DNA of 64,000 nt, from assembly GCF_037991315.1 (NCBI RefSeq), contig NZ_CP150300.1, positions 3,348,001 through 3,412,000 of the forward strand. Direction: 5' to 3'. Positions 29,725 to 37,441 of this stretch are shown one piece after another. Numbering within the stretch: position 1 is the stretch's first letter; every line of letters begins with the position of its first letter. Made by a program: the position numbers and the translations under genes. Below the pieces are notes generated by a model, which made no database searches, was not told the DNA's origin, and worked only from the letters and a program-made list of their open reading frames with translations. The stretch comes from Paenibacillus sp. FSL H8-0079 (GTDB lineage Bacteria; Bacillota; Bacilli; Paenibacillales; Paenibacillaceae).

Positions 29725-30420
29725 ATGAATCGCTTATTACTCGTAGAAGATGATGAAAACTTGGTGTTCGGTATTCAATATACATTGTCCAGTGAAGGAT
29801 ATGAGGTCGTTGTGGCAGGTAGTTTGGAAGAAGCCAGGGAGGCACTACAGGCAGAGTCGATCGATCTGATTTTGCTAGATGTCAATTTGCCTGATGGATC
29901 GGGATATCAACTGTGCAGTGAAATCAGGGTAACGTCGCAAGTACCCATAATCTTTTTGACGGCTTTGGATGAGGAAGCAAACGTGGTCGCAGGACTTGAT
30001 CTTGGAGCAGATGACTATGTAACCAAACCTGTTCGAACCAGAGAACTAATTTCACGCATTAAAGCCGTATTGCGACGCAATAACAAGGGAAAACAAGAAG
30101 TAAGCCTATGGATATCCGACAACATTCAGGTGCGTATTTTAGAAGGAACTGTACTCAAAAACAACCGTGAAATTACACTGACGGCTCTTGAATATCGACT
30201 ACTATTGTTGTTGATCTCTCATCCGAAACAGATATGCAGCAGAAGTTCAATTCTGAGTCATCTCTGGGATTTGTCGGGCGACTTCATTGATGATAATACG
30301 CTCTCTGTTCATATCCGCAGGTTAAGAGAGAAAGTCGAAGATATTCCCGCAGCACCACAATATATCGTAACGGTTCGGGGGATCGGATATAAATGGAACG
30401 TGGAAGTTATAGGAAAATGA
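29725..30420 (+). CDS. OmpR-type response regulator
   Basis: This 231-residue protein has a receiver domain (1-115) with acidic pocket VEDDEN, phosphoacceptor Asp in DLILLDVNLPDG (about 52), Thr in IFLTAL and Lys in DDYVTKP. A winged-helix trans_reg_C domain follows (about 130-228) with LTALEYRLLLLL and VRGIGYKWN. Its stop overlaps the start of the sensor kinase gene. The downstream ABC transporter genes and the repeats at 31671-31720 suggest what it controls. Confidence 0.93.
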   Translation: MNRLLLVEDDENLVFGIQYTLSSEGYEVVVAGSLEEAREALQAESIDLILLDVNLPDGSGYQLCSEIRVTSQVPIIFLTALDEEANVVAGLDLGADDYVTKPVRTRELISRIKAVLRRNNKGKQEVSLWISDNIQVRILEGTVLKNNREITLTALEYRLLLLLISHPKQICSRSSILSHLWDLSGDFIDDNTLSVHIRRLREKVEDIPAAPQYIVTVRGIGYKWNVEVIGK

Positions 30421-31670
30421 ACATGATCGAAGTCCTGCGAAATCCAGAGTGGAAATCCATCGCCATTAAAGTACTTGCTCTGCAAGTTATTTTGTCGTTC
30501 GTGACGTTCTTTTACATGCAGCATCAAGTCGGTAGCATTAATACAACCATCGTGAATCAGAATAGCGCCCTAATCGGGCATTTGTTAATGAAGGATCCCC
30601 AGTTGGAGAATGAGGTGATTCATTTTATTACTCGAGGTCCCCAGACCGATGAACTTGCTGAGGGGCAACGTATCCTTGCCCAATACGGTTATCAGGCGGG
30701 TATGCCTTTAGAAGATCAGCCGGCTCTTTCAGGACGAGCATTACCCTTGAAAGCAGCGGCTCAAGTATTGTTGTTCCTGATCCCACTCATGGTATTGCTT
30801 CTGTGGGAGTATCGTAAATTTTTCGTAAAAATCAGAACTATTTCTCATGCAGCAGAGCAGGTTGTGGAACAGCAATTTGATAAAAAACTGCCTGAGACGG
30901 AGGATGGAGACTTCGGCTCACTTGGCCGGAGCTTCAATGCGATGGCTGGAAGACTAACCAACAGTCTGGAGCAACTCCAACAGGAAAAAAACTTTCTGCG
31001 CAATCTGTTATCCGACATTTCCCACCAGCTCAAGACACCTCTGGCTTCTCTGATTGTGTTCAATGAAAATCTGTTGAATGAACCCGGGATGAAAGAAGAA
31101 ATGAGAATGACGTTTCTGGAACGAAGTCGGCAACAGCTTGATCGAATGGAATGGCTCATCATCAGCCTGCTGAAGCTGGCACGGGTCGAAGCAGGTGCAG
31201 TCGGATTTCGAAAAGAACGGATCGAGCTAAGGGAGATGGTGGAGAGCGCTGTCTATTCACTTCGGACGGTAGCTGACCAGAAACGGCAGACGATCACCAT
31301 CCTGGGTAGTGAAAATGCGTTCGTGCAAGCAGATGAAGAGTGGCTCAAGGAAGCTGTTATAAATTTGATTAAAAATGCACTGGAACACACCCTAGAAGAG
31401 GGGGAGGTTCAGGTCCATTTGGAAGAAAACGCACTGTTTGATACGATCGTTATTCAAGACAACGGCGAAGGCATTCATCCCGATGACATGCCTCACATTT
31501 TCAAGCGTTTCTATAAAGGCAAAAATCATAACAAGCCCAACAGTATAGGCATTGGTCTGGCTTTGACCAAATCGATCATTGAGGAACAACATGGGATCAT
31601 CACGGTGGAGAGCGTGCTCCGAGAAGGGACTACATTCAGAATTTCATTTTTCAAAAAAGACTGGACTTAA
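30417..31670 (+). CDS. Membrane sensor histidine kinase
   Basis: About 417 residues. Two membrane segments (about 15-33 and 108-128) flank an external loop of about 75 residues. HAMP follows, then HisKA with the phosphorylated His in SDISHQLKTPLASL, and HATPase_c with NAIKN-like VINLIKNALEH, DNGEGIH and IGIGLALTKSIIE. It pairs with the response regulator upstream. The start shares an ATGA with that gene's stop; ATG 30423 is an alternative with better spacing to TAGGA. The loop is larger than that of BceS-type intramembrane sensors, so this may sense a ligand directly. Confidence 0.9.
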   Translation: MNMIEVLRNPEWKSIAIKVLALQVILSFVTFFYMQHQVGSINTTIVNQNSALIGHLLMKDPQLENEVIHFITRGPQTDELAEGQRILAQYGYQAGMPLEDQPALSGRALPLKAAAQVLLFLIPLMVLLLWEYRKFFVKIRTISHAAEQVVEQQFDKKLPETEDGDFGSLGRSFNAMAGRLTNSLEQLQQEKNFLRNLLSDISHQLKTPLASLIVFNENLLNEPGMKEEMRMTFLERSRQQLDRMEWLIISLLKLARVEAGAVGFRKERIELREMVESAVYSLRTVADQKRQTITILGSENAFVQADEEWLKEAVINLIKNALEHTLEEGEVQVHLEENALFDTIVIQDNGEGIHPDDMPHIFKRFYKGKNHNKPNSIGIGLALTKSIIEEQHGIITVESVLREGTTFRISFFKKDWT

Positions 31671-31702
31671 GAAGAAGCTTACGAAAATGTAAGCTTCTTC
31701 TT
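31669..31702 (+). promoter_or_regulatory. Perfect 14-bp stem-loop after kinase gene
   Basis: AAGAAGAAGCTTAC (31669-31682) pairs fully with GTAAGCTTCTTCTT (31689-31702) around GAAAAT. The following stretch is CT-rich rather than a T run, so it may be a weak terminator, an operator, or both. It contains two copies of the GTAAGCTTC word. Confidence 0.6.
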
Positions 31703-31732
31703 CACTTCAACGTAAGCTTCCACACCTATACT
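31689..31732 (+). promoter_or_regulatory. Candidate response-regulator box and promoter of ABC genes
   Basis: GTAAGCTTC occurs at 31689-31697 and again at 31712-31720 in direct orientation, 23 bases apart, with a third inverted copy at 31674-31682. The second copy lies just upstream of a TATACT -10 box (31727-31732), where a phosphorylated OmpR-type regulator normally binds to activate. Confidence 0.5.
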
Positions 31733-31775
31733 AACAATCAAGCAATGTTAATCATACAACTGGAGGTACAACAAG

Positions 31776-32465
31776 GTGGAAATTTTGAAGACCGATCATT
31801 TATGTAAAATATACGGAAGTGCTGAGGCGAGGGTGGAAGCGTTGAAAGATGTTAATCTGTCCGTGAGTCAAGGAGAATTCGTTGCAATCGTAGGGGCCAG
31901 TGGTTCTGGAAAAAGTTCATTGCTGCATCTGCTCGGGGGAGTCGATCAACCGACAAGTGGTCAAGTTCTCATTGATGGTATGGACCTGTATTCTCAAAGT
32001 GAAAATGAACTCGCTGTGTTCAGAAGACGCAAAATCGGTTTTATTTTTCAATCGTACAATCTGATTCCGGTGTTAACTGCGGAAGAAAATATCAAATTGC
32101 CGATGCTGCTTGAGAACAAACATGTGGACGAGGGTTATCTTGAGGAATTATTGAGCGTGTTAGGACTCAGTAATCGAAGGCAGCACCTTCCGTCCCAATT
32201 ATCAGGTGGGCAACAGCAGCGAACTGCAATTGGACGCGCATTGATCAACAAACCATCCATTATTTTGGCTGACGAACCAACAGGCAATCTGGATAGCAAG
32301 AACAGTAAAGAAATCGTGGATCTGCTTACCTACTCCGTCAGAAAGTATAATCAAACCTTGATTATGATCACGCATGATCTGAATGTAGCCCAGAGAGCGG
32401 ACCGTGTTGTACATATAAAAGATGGCACACTCTTGCAGCAAACAGGGGTGAGAGATCGTGAATAA
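31776..32465 (+). CDS. ABC transporter ATP-binding protein (LolD/MacB type)
   Basis: This 229-residue ATPase has Walker [10 protein letters not shown] (about 38-46), Q-loop [15 protein letters not shown], signature LSGGQQQR and Walker [14 protein letters not shown]. This is the MacB/LolD/FtsE subfamily, whose partners are FtsX-type permeases used in peptide or antibiotic resistance and envelope work. The start is GTG behind a GGAGGT box. Its last codons overlap the permease start by eight bases. Confidence 0.92.
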   Translation: MEILKTDHLCKIYGSAEARVEALKDVNLSVSQGEFVAIVGASGSGKSSLLHLLGGVDQPTSGQVLIDGMDLYSQSENELAVFRRRKIGFIFQSYNLIPVLTAEENIKLPMLLENKHVDEGYLEELLSVLGLSNRRQHLPSQLSGGQQQRTAIGRALINKPSIILADEPTGNLDSKNSKEIVDLLTYSVRKYNQTLIMITHDLNVAQRADRVVHIKDGTLLQQTGVRDRE

Positions 32466-35118
32466 GTATACTAGTCTTACCCAAAAATATTTGCTAGGGC
32501 AGAAAAAAAGATCAATACTAACGATCGTCGGCATTATTTTGTCCGTGACACTACTTACAGCCATCGGAACCATTGGCCTCAGCTTCAGAGACAAGGTGGT
32601 TCGGCAAACCGTTCAAGAGTACGGGGATTACCATGTTTCTTTTAACGGATTACCCGGAGAAGCCGTCTCAAAAGTCATCAATAACGCATCCGTAGAAAGT
32701 GCTGGGATTATCAACAGAGAAGGATATTCAGTCATCAGCAAAACAAGTGAGAAAGAAAAGCAGGAAAATCCGTTTGCTGCACCGTATCGATACTTGAATC
32801 TCAAAGGATATGATGCCGATGCGATGGACAAGCTCCAGGTTCATTTGGATTCGGGCAGACTGCCTAAGAATTCGCATGAAGTTATTCTTTCGACCTGGAG
32901 TCTGGATAGTTTTGCGACCAAACCGAAGCTTGGAGATTCTCTTACCCTAAGTATTGGCGAGCGAACTGTCGCATCAACGGGGGAGATCAAACCGATCAAT
33001 GGCCTGGGTGATTTTGGCTGGGATTTGGATGAAGACTTTCGTCCCGAAAAGGAGAGAGAATTCACCGTTGTGGGATTTATGAAGCCAGGTACTAACGCTT
33101 CGTGGTCTTCCAGCTTCATTATGCCCGCCATCACGTATGAAGGTAATGTGAAAATCGATGCGGACAAAAACTATTTTGTCTATGTCAAAATGAAATCGAT
33201 GAATCAGATTCAGGCGAAGACAGAAGCGATGATATCTGCATTGAAGCTAGAGCAAGTGGATCAAGGCTCTGCCATAGCTTTGGATAAGGATAGTCAATAT
33301 AAAAATATTCGAGTCGAATATAATAATGAACTGCTTAAGCTGTATGGCAAAAGCACCTATGAAGGTGTAAACCATAGTTTGTTATATGCATTCGCAGCAA
33401 TCATCATTATTATTATGGGTTGTACGAGTGCTGTGATATATAATACGTTTCATATTTCTGTCTTGGAGCGGACCTCGCAATTCGGAATGCTTAGGTGCAT
33501 TGGGGCTACCCCAACACAAATACGTAAATTAGTTCTCGAAGAGGCGACAATTCTCAGTCTGATTGCCATTCCTGTTGGATTATTGACGGGAACTGTCTTT
33601 ATGAAGCTTCTGTTTTACAATATCAGCTTTTTGACGTTGGGATTTCTGAATGATATGCAAATGGTCACCTCTCTGCCAATCCTGATCATAGCTGGTGTAC
33701 TGGGATTATTGACTGTTTATCTATCAGCTATCGGACCTGCGAGACTGGCAGGGAAGGTATCCCCACTTGAGGCGGTAAATAGCTCGGGAAGCACGAAGGT
33801 GGAGATCGTAACATCTGTCCGAAAATCAAAGCTGCTGGGAAAACTGTTGGGTATTGAAGGACAGTTTGCTAGTCGAAACATCAGGAGGAACAAAAAGCGC
33901 TTCCGCATCACTTCCTTCTCTATAGTGGTCAGCATGATTCTGTTTATTGTCTTTAGCGGACTCGCTGGTTTGCTGGGGCAGACATCACAATCAGGTATCA
34001 ATTATTCCTATTCGGTTCTATATGGAGGACCTTCCAAACGGATCGATGATTCCGTATATGCTGACATTATGAAGCTTGATGCAGTAGAACATGCCTATCC
34101 GTTTTACAATAATCAAGTGATGGCTACTTTTCCAAAAGAAAAAGTTAATCCCAAGTACTATGAACTTCGTCCGGAAATGTACTCTGTTGAAGAAGGAGAG
34201 GGGTATCGCACAGACAACAATTACCTCGAATCTTACGGAGATAACGGACTCGATGCTCTGAAATCCAAACTAACGTCTGGTACGATCGACAAAGAGAAGA
34301 TGAACCGGGAAAATGGCGTTATCGTCAATCAGAAATTAAGAATGACAACAGAGGAAGGCAGACAGATCATTATCGATCAAACCCAATTCAAGGTTGGGGA
34401 TCGCATCAAAGTACGTGCCTTGGACTCGGACGGGAAGGGTCAAGGATCCACAACACTGACGATAACTGGAATTGTTGATCAAGGCTTGTTGTCGAGCAAC
34501 TATAATGAGAGTGCAGTGCTTGAATTCATCACTACGCCTGAAGTCGTAGAGAAGGTTACAGGAAACGACACGTACTCCAGAATCTTTATTCTTGCCAAAA
34601 CCGATATTTCCAACAAACCGATCACAGACTATCTCAAATCCCTGACCCAAAAAGATGCCGGTTACAGCTACACAGATAAGGTGCAGCAACTCGCCCAAGC
34701 CAAAAACGATGCAACAACTGCCAAGATCTTTTTATATGGATTTATTGGTGTCATTGTCCTGATTGCGTTCCTGAATATACTGAACACCGTCAGCACCAAT
34801 CTCATTCTACGAACCAAAGAATTTGCGGTGCTCAAAGCTATCGGCATGACACAGTGTAATGTAGGGAAAATGATCCTGTTGGAAGGCGTTTTATACGGCC
34901 TGTACGCTGCACTATACGGTAGTTTACTCGGAATAGCACTTAGCTATGGGATACATTATCTCTTTAAAGGTGCTTTCGATGTAGCTTGGACGATCCCATG
35001 GAGCAGTATGATTCTCGCTTGTGCAGGTGCCATAGCAACAACGCTCGTTGCCACAGCATGGCCGATGTATCGATTAAACCAAACAAGTATCGTGGAGGCG
35101 CTGAGGAAGGAAACTTAG
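32458..35118 (+). CDS. FtsX/MacB-type ABC transporter permease
   Basis: This 886-residue protein has one N-terminal membrane segment (RSILTIVGIILSVTLLTAIG), a large extracytoplasmic domain (about 50-300), three membrane segments (about 305-430), a second N-terminal-like segment at about 490, another external domain (about 510-750) and three C-terminal segments. This duplicated FtsX layout matches the MacB_PCD families. With the ATPase it probably forms a mechanotransmitting or exporting complex for an antimicrobial peptide or envelope substrate. Linkage to a two-component system supports a defence or envelope-stress role; the substrate is unknown. Start is GTG. Confidence 0.88.
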   Translation: MNKYTSLTQKYLLGQKKRSILTIVGIILSVTLLTAIGTIGLSFRDKVVRQTVQEYGDYHVSFNGLPGEAVSKVINNASVESAGIINREGYSVISKTSEKEKQENPFAAPYRYLNLKGYDADAMDKLQVHLDSGRLPKNSHEVILSTWSLDSFATKPKLGDSLTLSIGERTVASTGEIKPINGLGDFGWDLDEDFRPEKEREFTVVGFMKPGTNASWSSSFIMPAITYEGNVKIDADKNYFVYVKMKSMNQIQAKTEAMISALKLEQVDQGSAIALDKDSQYKNIRVEYNNELLKLYGKSTYEGVNHSLLYAFAAIIIIIMGCTSAVIYNTFHISVLERTSQFGMLRCIGATPTQIRKLVLEEATILSLIAIPVGLLTGTVFMKLLFYNISFLTLGFLNDMQMVTSLPILIIAGVLGLLTVYLSAIGPARLAGKVSPLEAVNSSGSTKVEIVTSVRKSKLLGKLLGIEGQFASRNIRRNKKRFRITSFSIVVSMILFIVFSGLAGLLGQTSQSGINYSYSVLYGGPSKRIDDSVYADIMKLDAVEHAYPFYNNQVMATFPKEKVNPKYYELRPEMYSVEEGEGYRTDNNYLESYGDNGLDALKSKLTSGTIDKEKMNRENGVIVNQKLRMTTEEGRQIIIDQTQFKVGDRIKVRALDSDGKGQGSTTLTITGIVDQGLLSSNYNESAVLEFITTPEVVEKVTGNDTYSRIFILAKTDISNKPITDYLKSLTQKDAGYSYTDKVQQLAQAKNDATTAKIFLYGFIGVIVLIAFLNILNTVSTNLILRTKEFAVLKAIGMTQCNVGKMILLEGVLYGLYAALYGSLLGIALSYGIHYLFKGAFDVAWTIPWSSMILACAGAIATTLVATAWPMYRLNQTSIVEALRKET

Positions 35119-35153
35119 AGAACCTGGGTAACTATAATATAAATTATTGCTTG

Positions 35154-35180
35154 AAAAGTCGCATAGATTGCGGCTTTTTT
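35154..35180 (+). terminator. Intrinsic terminator of ABC operon
   Basis: AAAAGTCGCA (35154-35163) pairs with TGCGGCTTTT (35169-35178), with one G:U pair, and continues into a T run. Confidence 0.88.
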
Positions 35181-35231
35181 GTTTTAGAGAATTCAAAAAA
35201 AATAAATGGGGTTGACTTTCCCTTTGGTTGA

Positions 35232-35241
35232 GGGGGGGGGG
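35232..35241 (+). repeat. G10 homopolymer tract
   Basis: Ten consecutive Gs lie about 15 bases upstream of an extended -10 like TGGTATGAT (35256-35264). Tracts of this length are prone to slippage, and this one sits in a promoter region. Confidence 0.7.
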
Positions 35242-35255
35242 ACTTGACATGCGTG

Positions 35256-35264
35256 TGGTATGAT
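35256..35264 (+). promoter_or_regulatory. Candidate extended -10 promoter of leader peptide
   Basis: TG-G-TATGAT fits the extended -10 element TGnTATAAT. No good -35 lies 17 bases upstream, since that place is occupied by the G tract. Transcription from here would include the leader frame at 35337. Confidence 0.4.
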
Positions 35265-35336
35265 CAAAAAGTTGAAAGTTCTCCTCAACAGAATTGGAGA
35301 GAGAATGAGATAAGTATGCAAGAGGAGGTTTTACAT

Positions 35337-35393
35337 ATGCACGTAACACAATGCTCTGCCTGTTATCGCGGTTCTGGTCGACGTTCTTTCTAA
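35337..35393 (+). CDS. Leader peptide, 18 codons
   Basis: The frame encodes MHVTQCSACYRGSGRRSF and is preceded by AAGAGGAGGT (35320-35329), one of the strongest ribosome binding sites in the window, at good spacing. It ends with TAA inside the 5' arm of the long stem-loop at 35385-35444, which ends just before the ribosome binding site of the truncated efflux gene. Size, position and coupling to a hairpin match translation-attenuation leaders of antibiotic resistance genes, in which drug-stalled ribosomes open the stem. The stalling residues are unknown. Arg-rich and Cys-containing residues near the end are notable. Confidence 0.62.
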   Translation: MHVTQCSACYRGSGRRSF

Positions 35394-35444
35394 TAGAGGT
35401 TTCAGCATTGCATCGGTTCTACCATGCAGTGAAAATTAGAAAGA
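35385..35444 (+). promoter_or_regulatory. Leader stem-loop (putative translational attenuator)
   Basis: TCTTTCTAAT (35385-35394) pairs perfectly with ATTAGAAAGA (35435-35444). Inside, TTTCA (35400-35404) pairs with TGAAA (35430-35434) and TTGCAT (35408-35413) with ATGCAG (35424-35429). That is 21 bp with 5- and 3-base bulges on one side and a 10-base loop. The last two sense codons and stop of the leader peptide lie in the 5' arm. The GAGGAG box of the next gene starts five bases after the 3' arm. Confidence 0.65.
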
Positions 35445-35462
35445 CACAGAGGAGTGAGGGTT

Positions 35463-36411
35463 TTGCAAACAGGTACTATTTCAGAAGAGCAGAAGGTTCC
35501 AAATGTTAAGGTGTTACATTTATAAAAATGTAGCACCCATAACTAAACCGCGTATTGATATGTACTCTTTGGTTTTGTCGACTATTGGTTTTGGCGGATT
35601 GGTTTACGGTATTAGTACTGCTGGAGAGGGAGATCATGGCTGGGGTAACCCTGTAGTCATTGTATCTCTGATTGCAGGTGTTGTCGCATTGATCCTATTT
35701 GTGATTCGTCAACTGAATATGAAAGAACCTCTTATGAACTTAAGAACACTTAAAAACCCAATGTTTGCTATCGGTACAGTACTAGTATTCATATGTATGA
35801 GTGTGGATCTTGCAGCAATGTTTATTCTCCCTATGTTTCTGATTCGTGTTCTTGAATTAAGTGCTTTGACAGCTGGATTGACTCTTCTTCCGGGTAGTAT
35901 CATTTCTGCTGTGCTTTCTCCAGTAGTAGGGTCGCTCTTTGACAAATTCGGACCTAAGTTCTTGGTCGTTCCTGGTCTAATTATGACTGCGGCCACCCTA
36001 TGGTTCTATTCTGATATTACAGTTGCATCGTCAATCGCTTTGATCGTTGTATTGCATACCTGTCTGATGGTTGGGATTATTATGGTGTGGATGCCTGCTC
36101 AGACGAATGGTCTGAATCAGCTACCTGCTGAGATGTACCCGGATGGTACGGCAATTATGAACACGCTGCAGCAAATTGCAGGAGCAATTGGTATTGCTAT
36201 GGCGGTTAGTGTCATGACAAGCGGCGTAGGCGAGTTTATGAACAATGTTGCTGATCCTTCAAACCCGGCTAACGCAACTTTGGCTTTGACGGCTGGTATG
36301 CAGAACGCATTATTCTTCACGATGTTTGTTGCCCTTGCCGGCCTTGTTCTTGGTGTATTTGTTAGACGAGTGAAAGTCCAACAATGGTCTGGAGACTCCG
36401 ATTGGTCATAA
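35463..36411 (+). pseudogene. DHA2-type drug efflux gene with internal deletion
   Basis: A TTG at 35463, 8 bases behind GAGGAG, opens LQTGTISEEQKVPNVKVL, a normal N-terminus for a 14-TM DHA2 transporter, but it stops at 35525. A second frame (open from 35503) continues with YKNVAPITKPRIDMYSLVLS and about seven membrane segments, matching the second half of such a protein (MKEPLMNLRTLKNPMF, LTAGLTLLPGSIISA). The first six or so membrane segments, including the motif A loop, are missing and the two parts are out of frame. The likely cause is a deletion of about 170 codons with its junction near 35515-35525. The product should not transport. Confidence 0.82.
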
Positions 36412-36441
36412 TGCTTCTCAAGAAGAAAATAAGGTGAGCCT

Positions 36442-36884
36442 ATGCATATGTCTGAAGCCGATCTCATGGAACTCCTTGCATCGAACCCACATGTGAAAAT
36501 TCGAGAACCAGATCCCCGGTTGCTGAAACCTCGGAACCTTTAGCTGCTCAACGTCCAACCTTTGATAGCCAAGCGGAGGAACGCTTCTATAATAAGCGGG
36601 TTGTTCCTTTAATTATTGCGGGTTACCTTCATAAGCTAGAGCTTCATAGAACGTTTGAGATCATGGAAGCTGTAGAACATTGTGGCAAGAAGTACAGAAA
36701 ACGTGTCTATACTCCTGACTTCTATATGGAACTCAAAGACGGTTCTGTTGAAATCGTCGAGGTTAAAGGACGGATGATCAAAAAAATACAACGAGATTAT
36801 CCTCTTCGTCGTCAGCTTTTTATTTTAAAGTACTGTCTTCCGAATAACTGGAAGTTTATTGAGGTACATGATGATGAGATATAG
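36442..36884 (+). pseudogene. DUF1064 (phage-type) gene broken by a frameshift
   Basis: ATG 36442 opens MHMSEADLMELLASNPHVKI, then stops at TAG 36541. A second frame continues from about 36516 with AEERFYNKRVVPLIIAGYLHKLELHRTFE to the end of the gene at 36884. Joined, they make a DUF1064-like protein of about 147 residues, with the nuclease-like residues in YTPDFYM and VEIVEVKGR. DUF1064 genes are common in phages and encode RecU/resolvase-like proteins. The frame changes near a CCCC run at 36514-36517. No other phage genes are nearby, so it is probably a stray remnant. Confidence 0.72.
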
Positions 36885-36920
36885 TGCAAGTATAAAAAAC
36901 TGACAATGTTACATTACCAG

Positions 36921-36954
36921 GAGCCACTGATCTGAATAACCAGATCAGTGGCTC
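36921..36954. terminator. Perfect hairpin, probable bidirectional terminator
   Basis: GAGCCACTGATCTG (36921-36934) pairs fully with CAGATCAGTGGCTC (36941-36954). There is no clear T run, so termination is likely but not certain. Confidence 0.6.
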
Positions 36955-36984
36955 TATATCGTTATACAACAAGACATTTAGCTT

Positions 36985-37260
36985 TTACATAACAGCAGAT
37001 GATTCAGCCGATTTATTTTTCTTCGTAAGTGGTTTTTTCCTCAATGTTCGATCATACAGATACGGCTTTCCGTGATATTCCCGTGCATGCTTTTGTTTCT
37101 GCTTTTTATGTATATCAACCTTGATCTCCAGATTGGCGACGTTACTCTGGAATTCAGAAGCAATTCGTTTGCACCATTTCAGTCCACTTTCTTCAGATGC
37201 ACTGAAATGAACGCGTAAGAGATATCCATTCACCGTTAATTCAAACTTGTATAAATTCAT
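36985..37260 (-). CDS. Small hypothetical protein
   Basis: This 91-residue protein of unknown family has a beta-rich first half (YKFELTVNGYLLRVHFSAS), followed by a helix with WCKRIASEFQSN and a very basic C-terminal tail (KKQKQKHAREYHG, then RKKPLTKKNK). There is no membrane segment or signal peptide. The reverse-strand ATG is preceded by AAAGGA. The basic tail suggests nucleic-acid contact, but this is only composition. It lies alone between the decayed patch and the YesN-type regulator. Confidence 0.55.
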   Translation of the reverse strand: MNLYKFELTVNGYLLRVHFSASEESGLKWCKRIASEFQSNVANLEIKVDIHKKQKQKHAREYHGKPYLYDRTLRKKPLTKKNKSAESSAVM

Positions 37261-37441
37261 GATATGTATCCTTTCCAGGCAAGCATTTTATGCTACACAA
37301 AATACGATAATCTGATTATAACAGGAACATACGTTCTGTAAAAGTGGTATTTATGAAATCCTCAATTCAAGAAGGTTCGCTAGACATCTTTGCAACGGTT
37401 CGTTTAATGGTAAAATATTTAAAAATGGTTCATGTTGGGGG

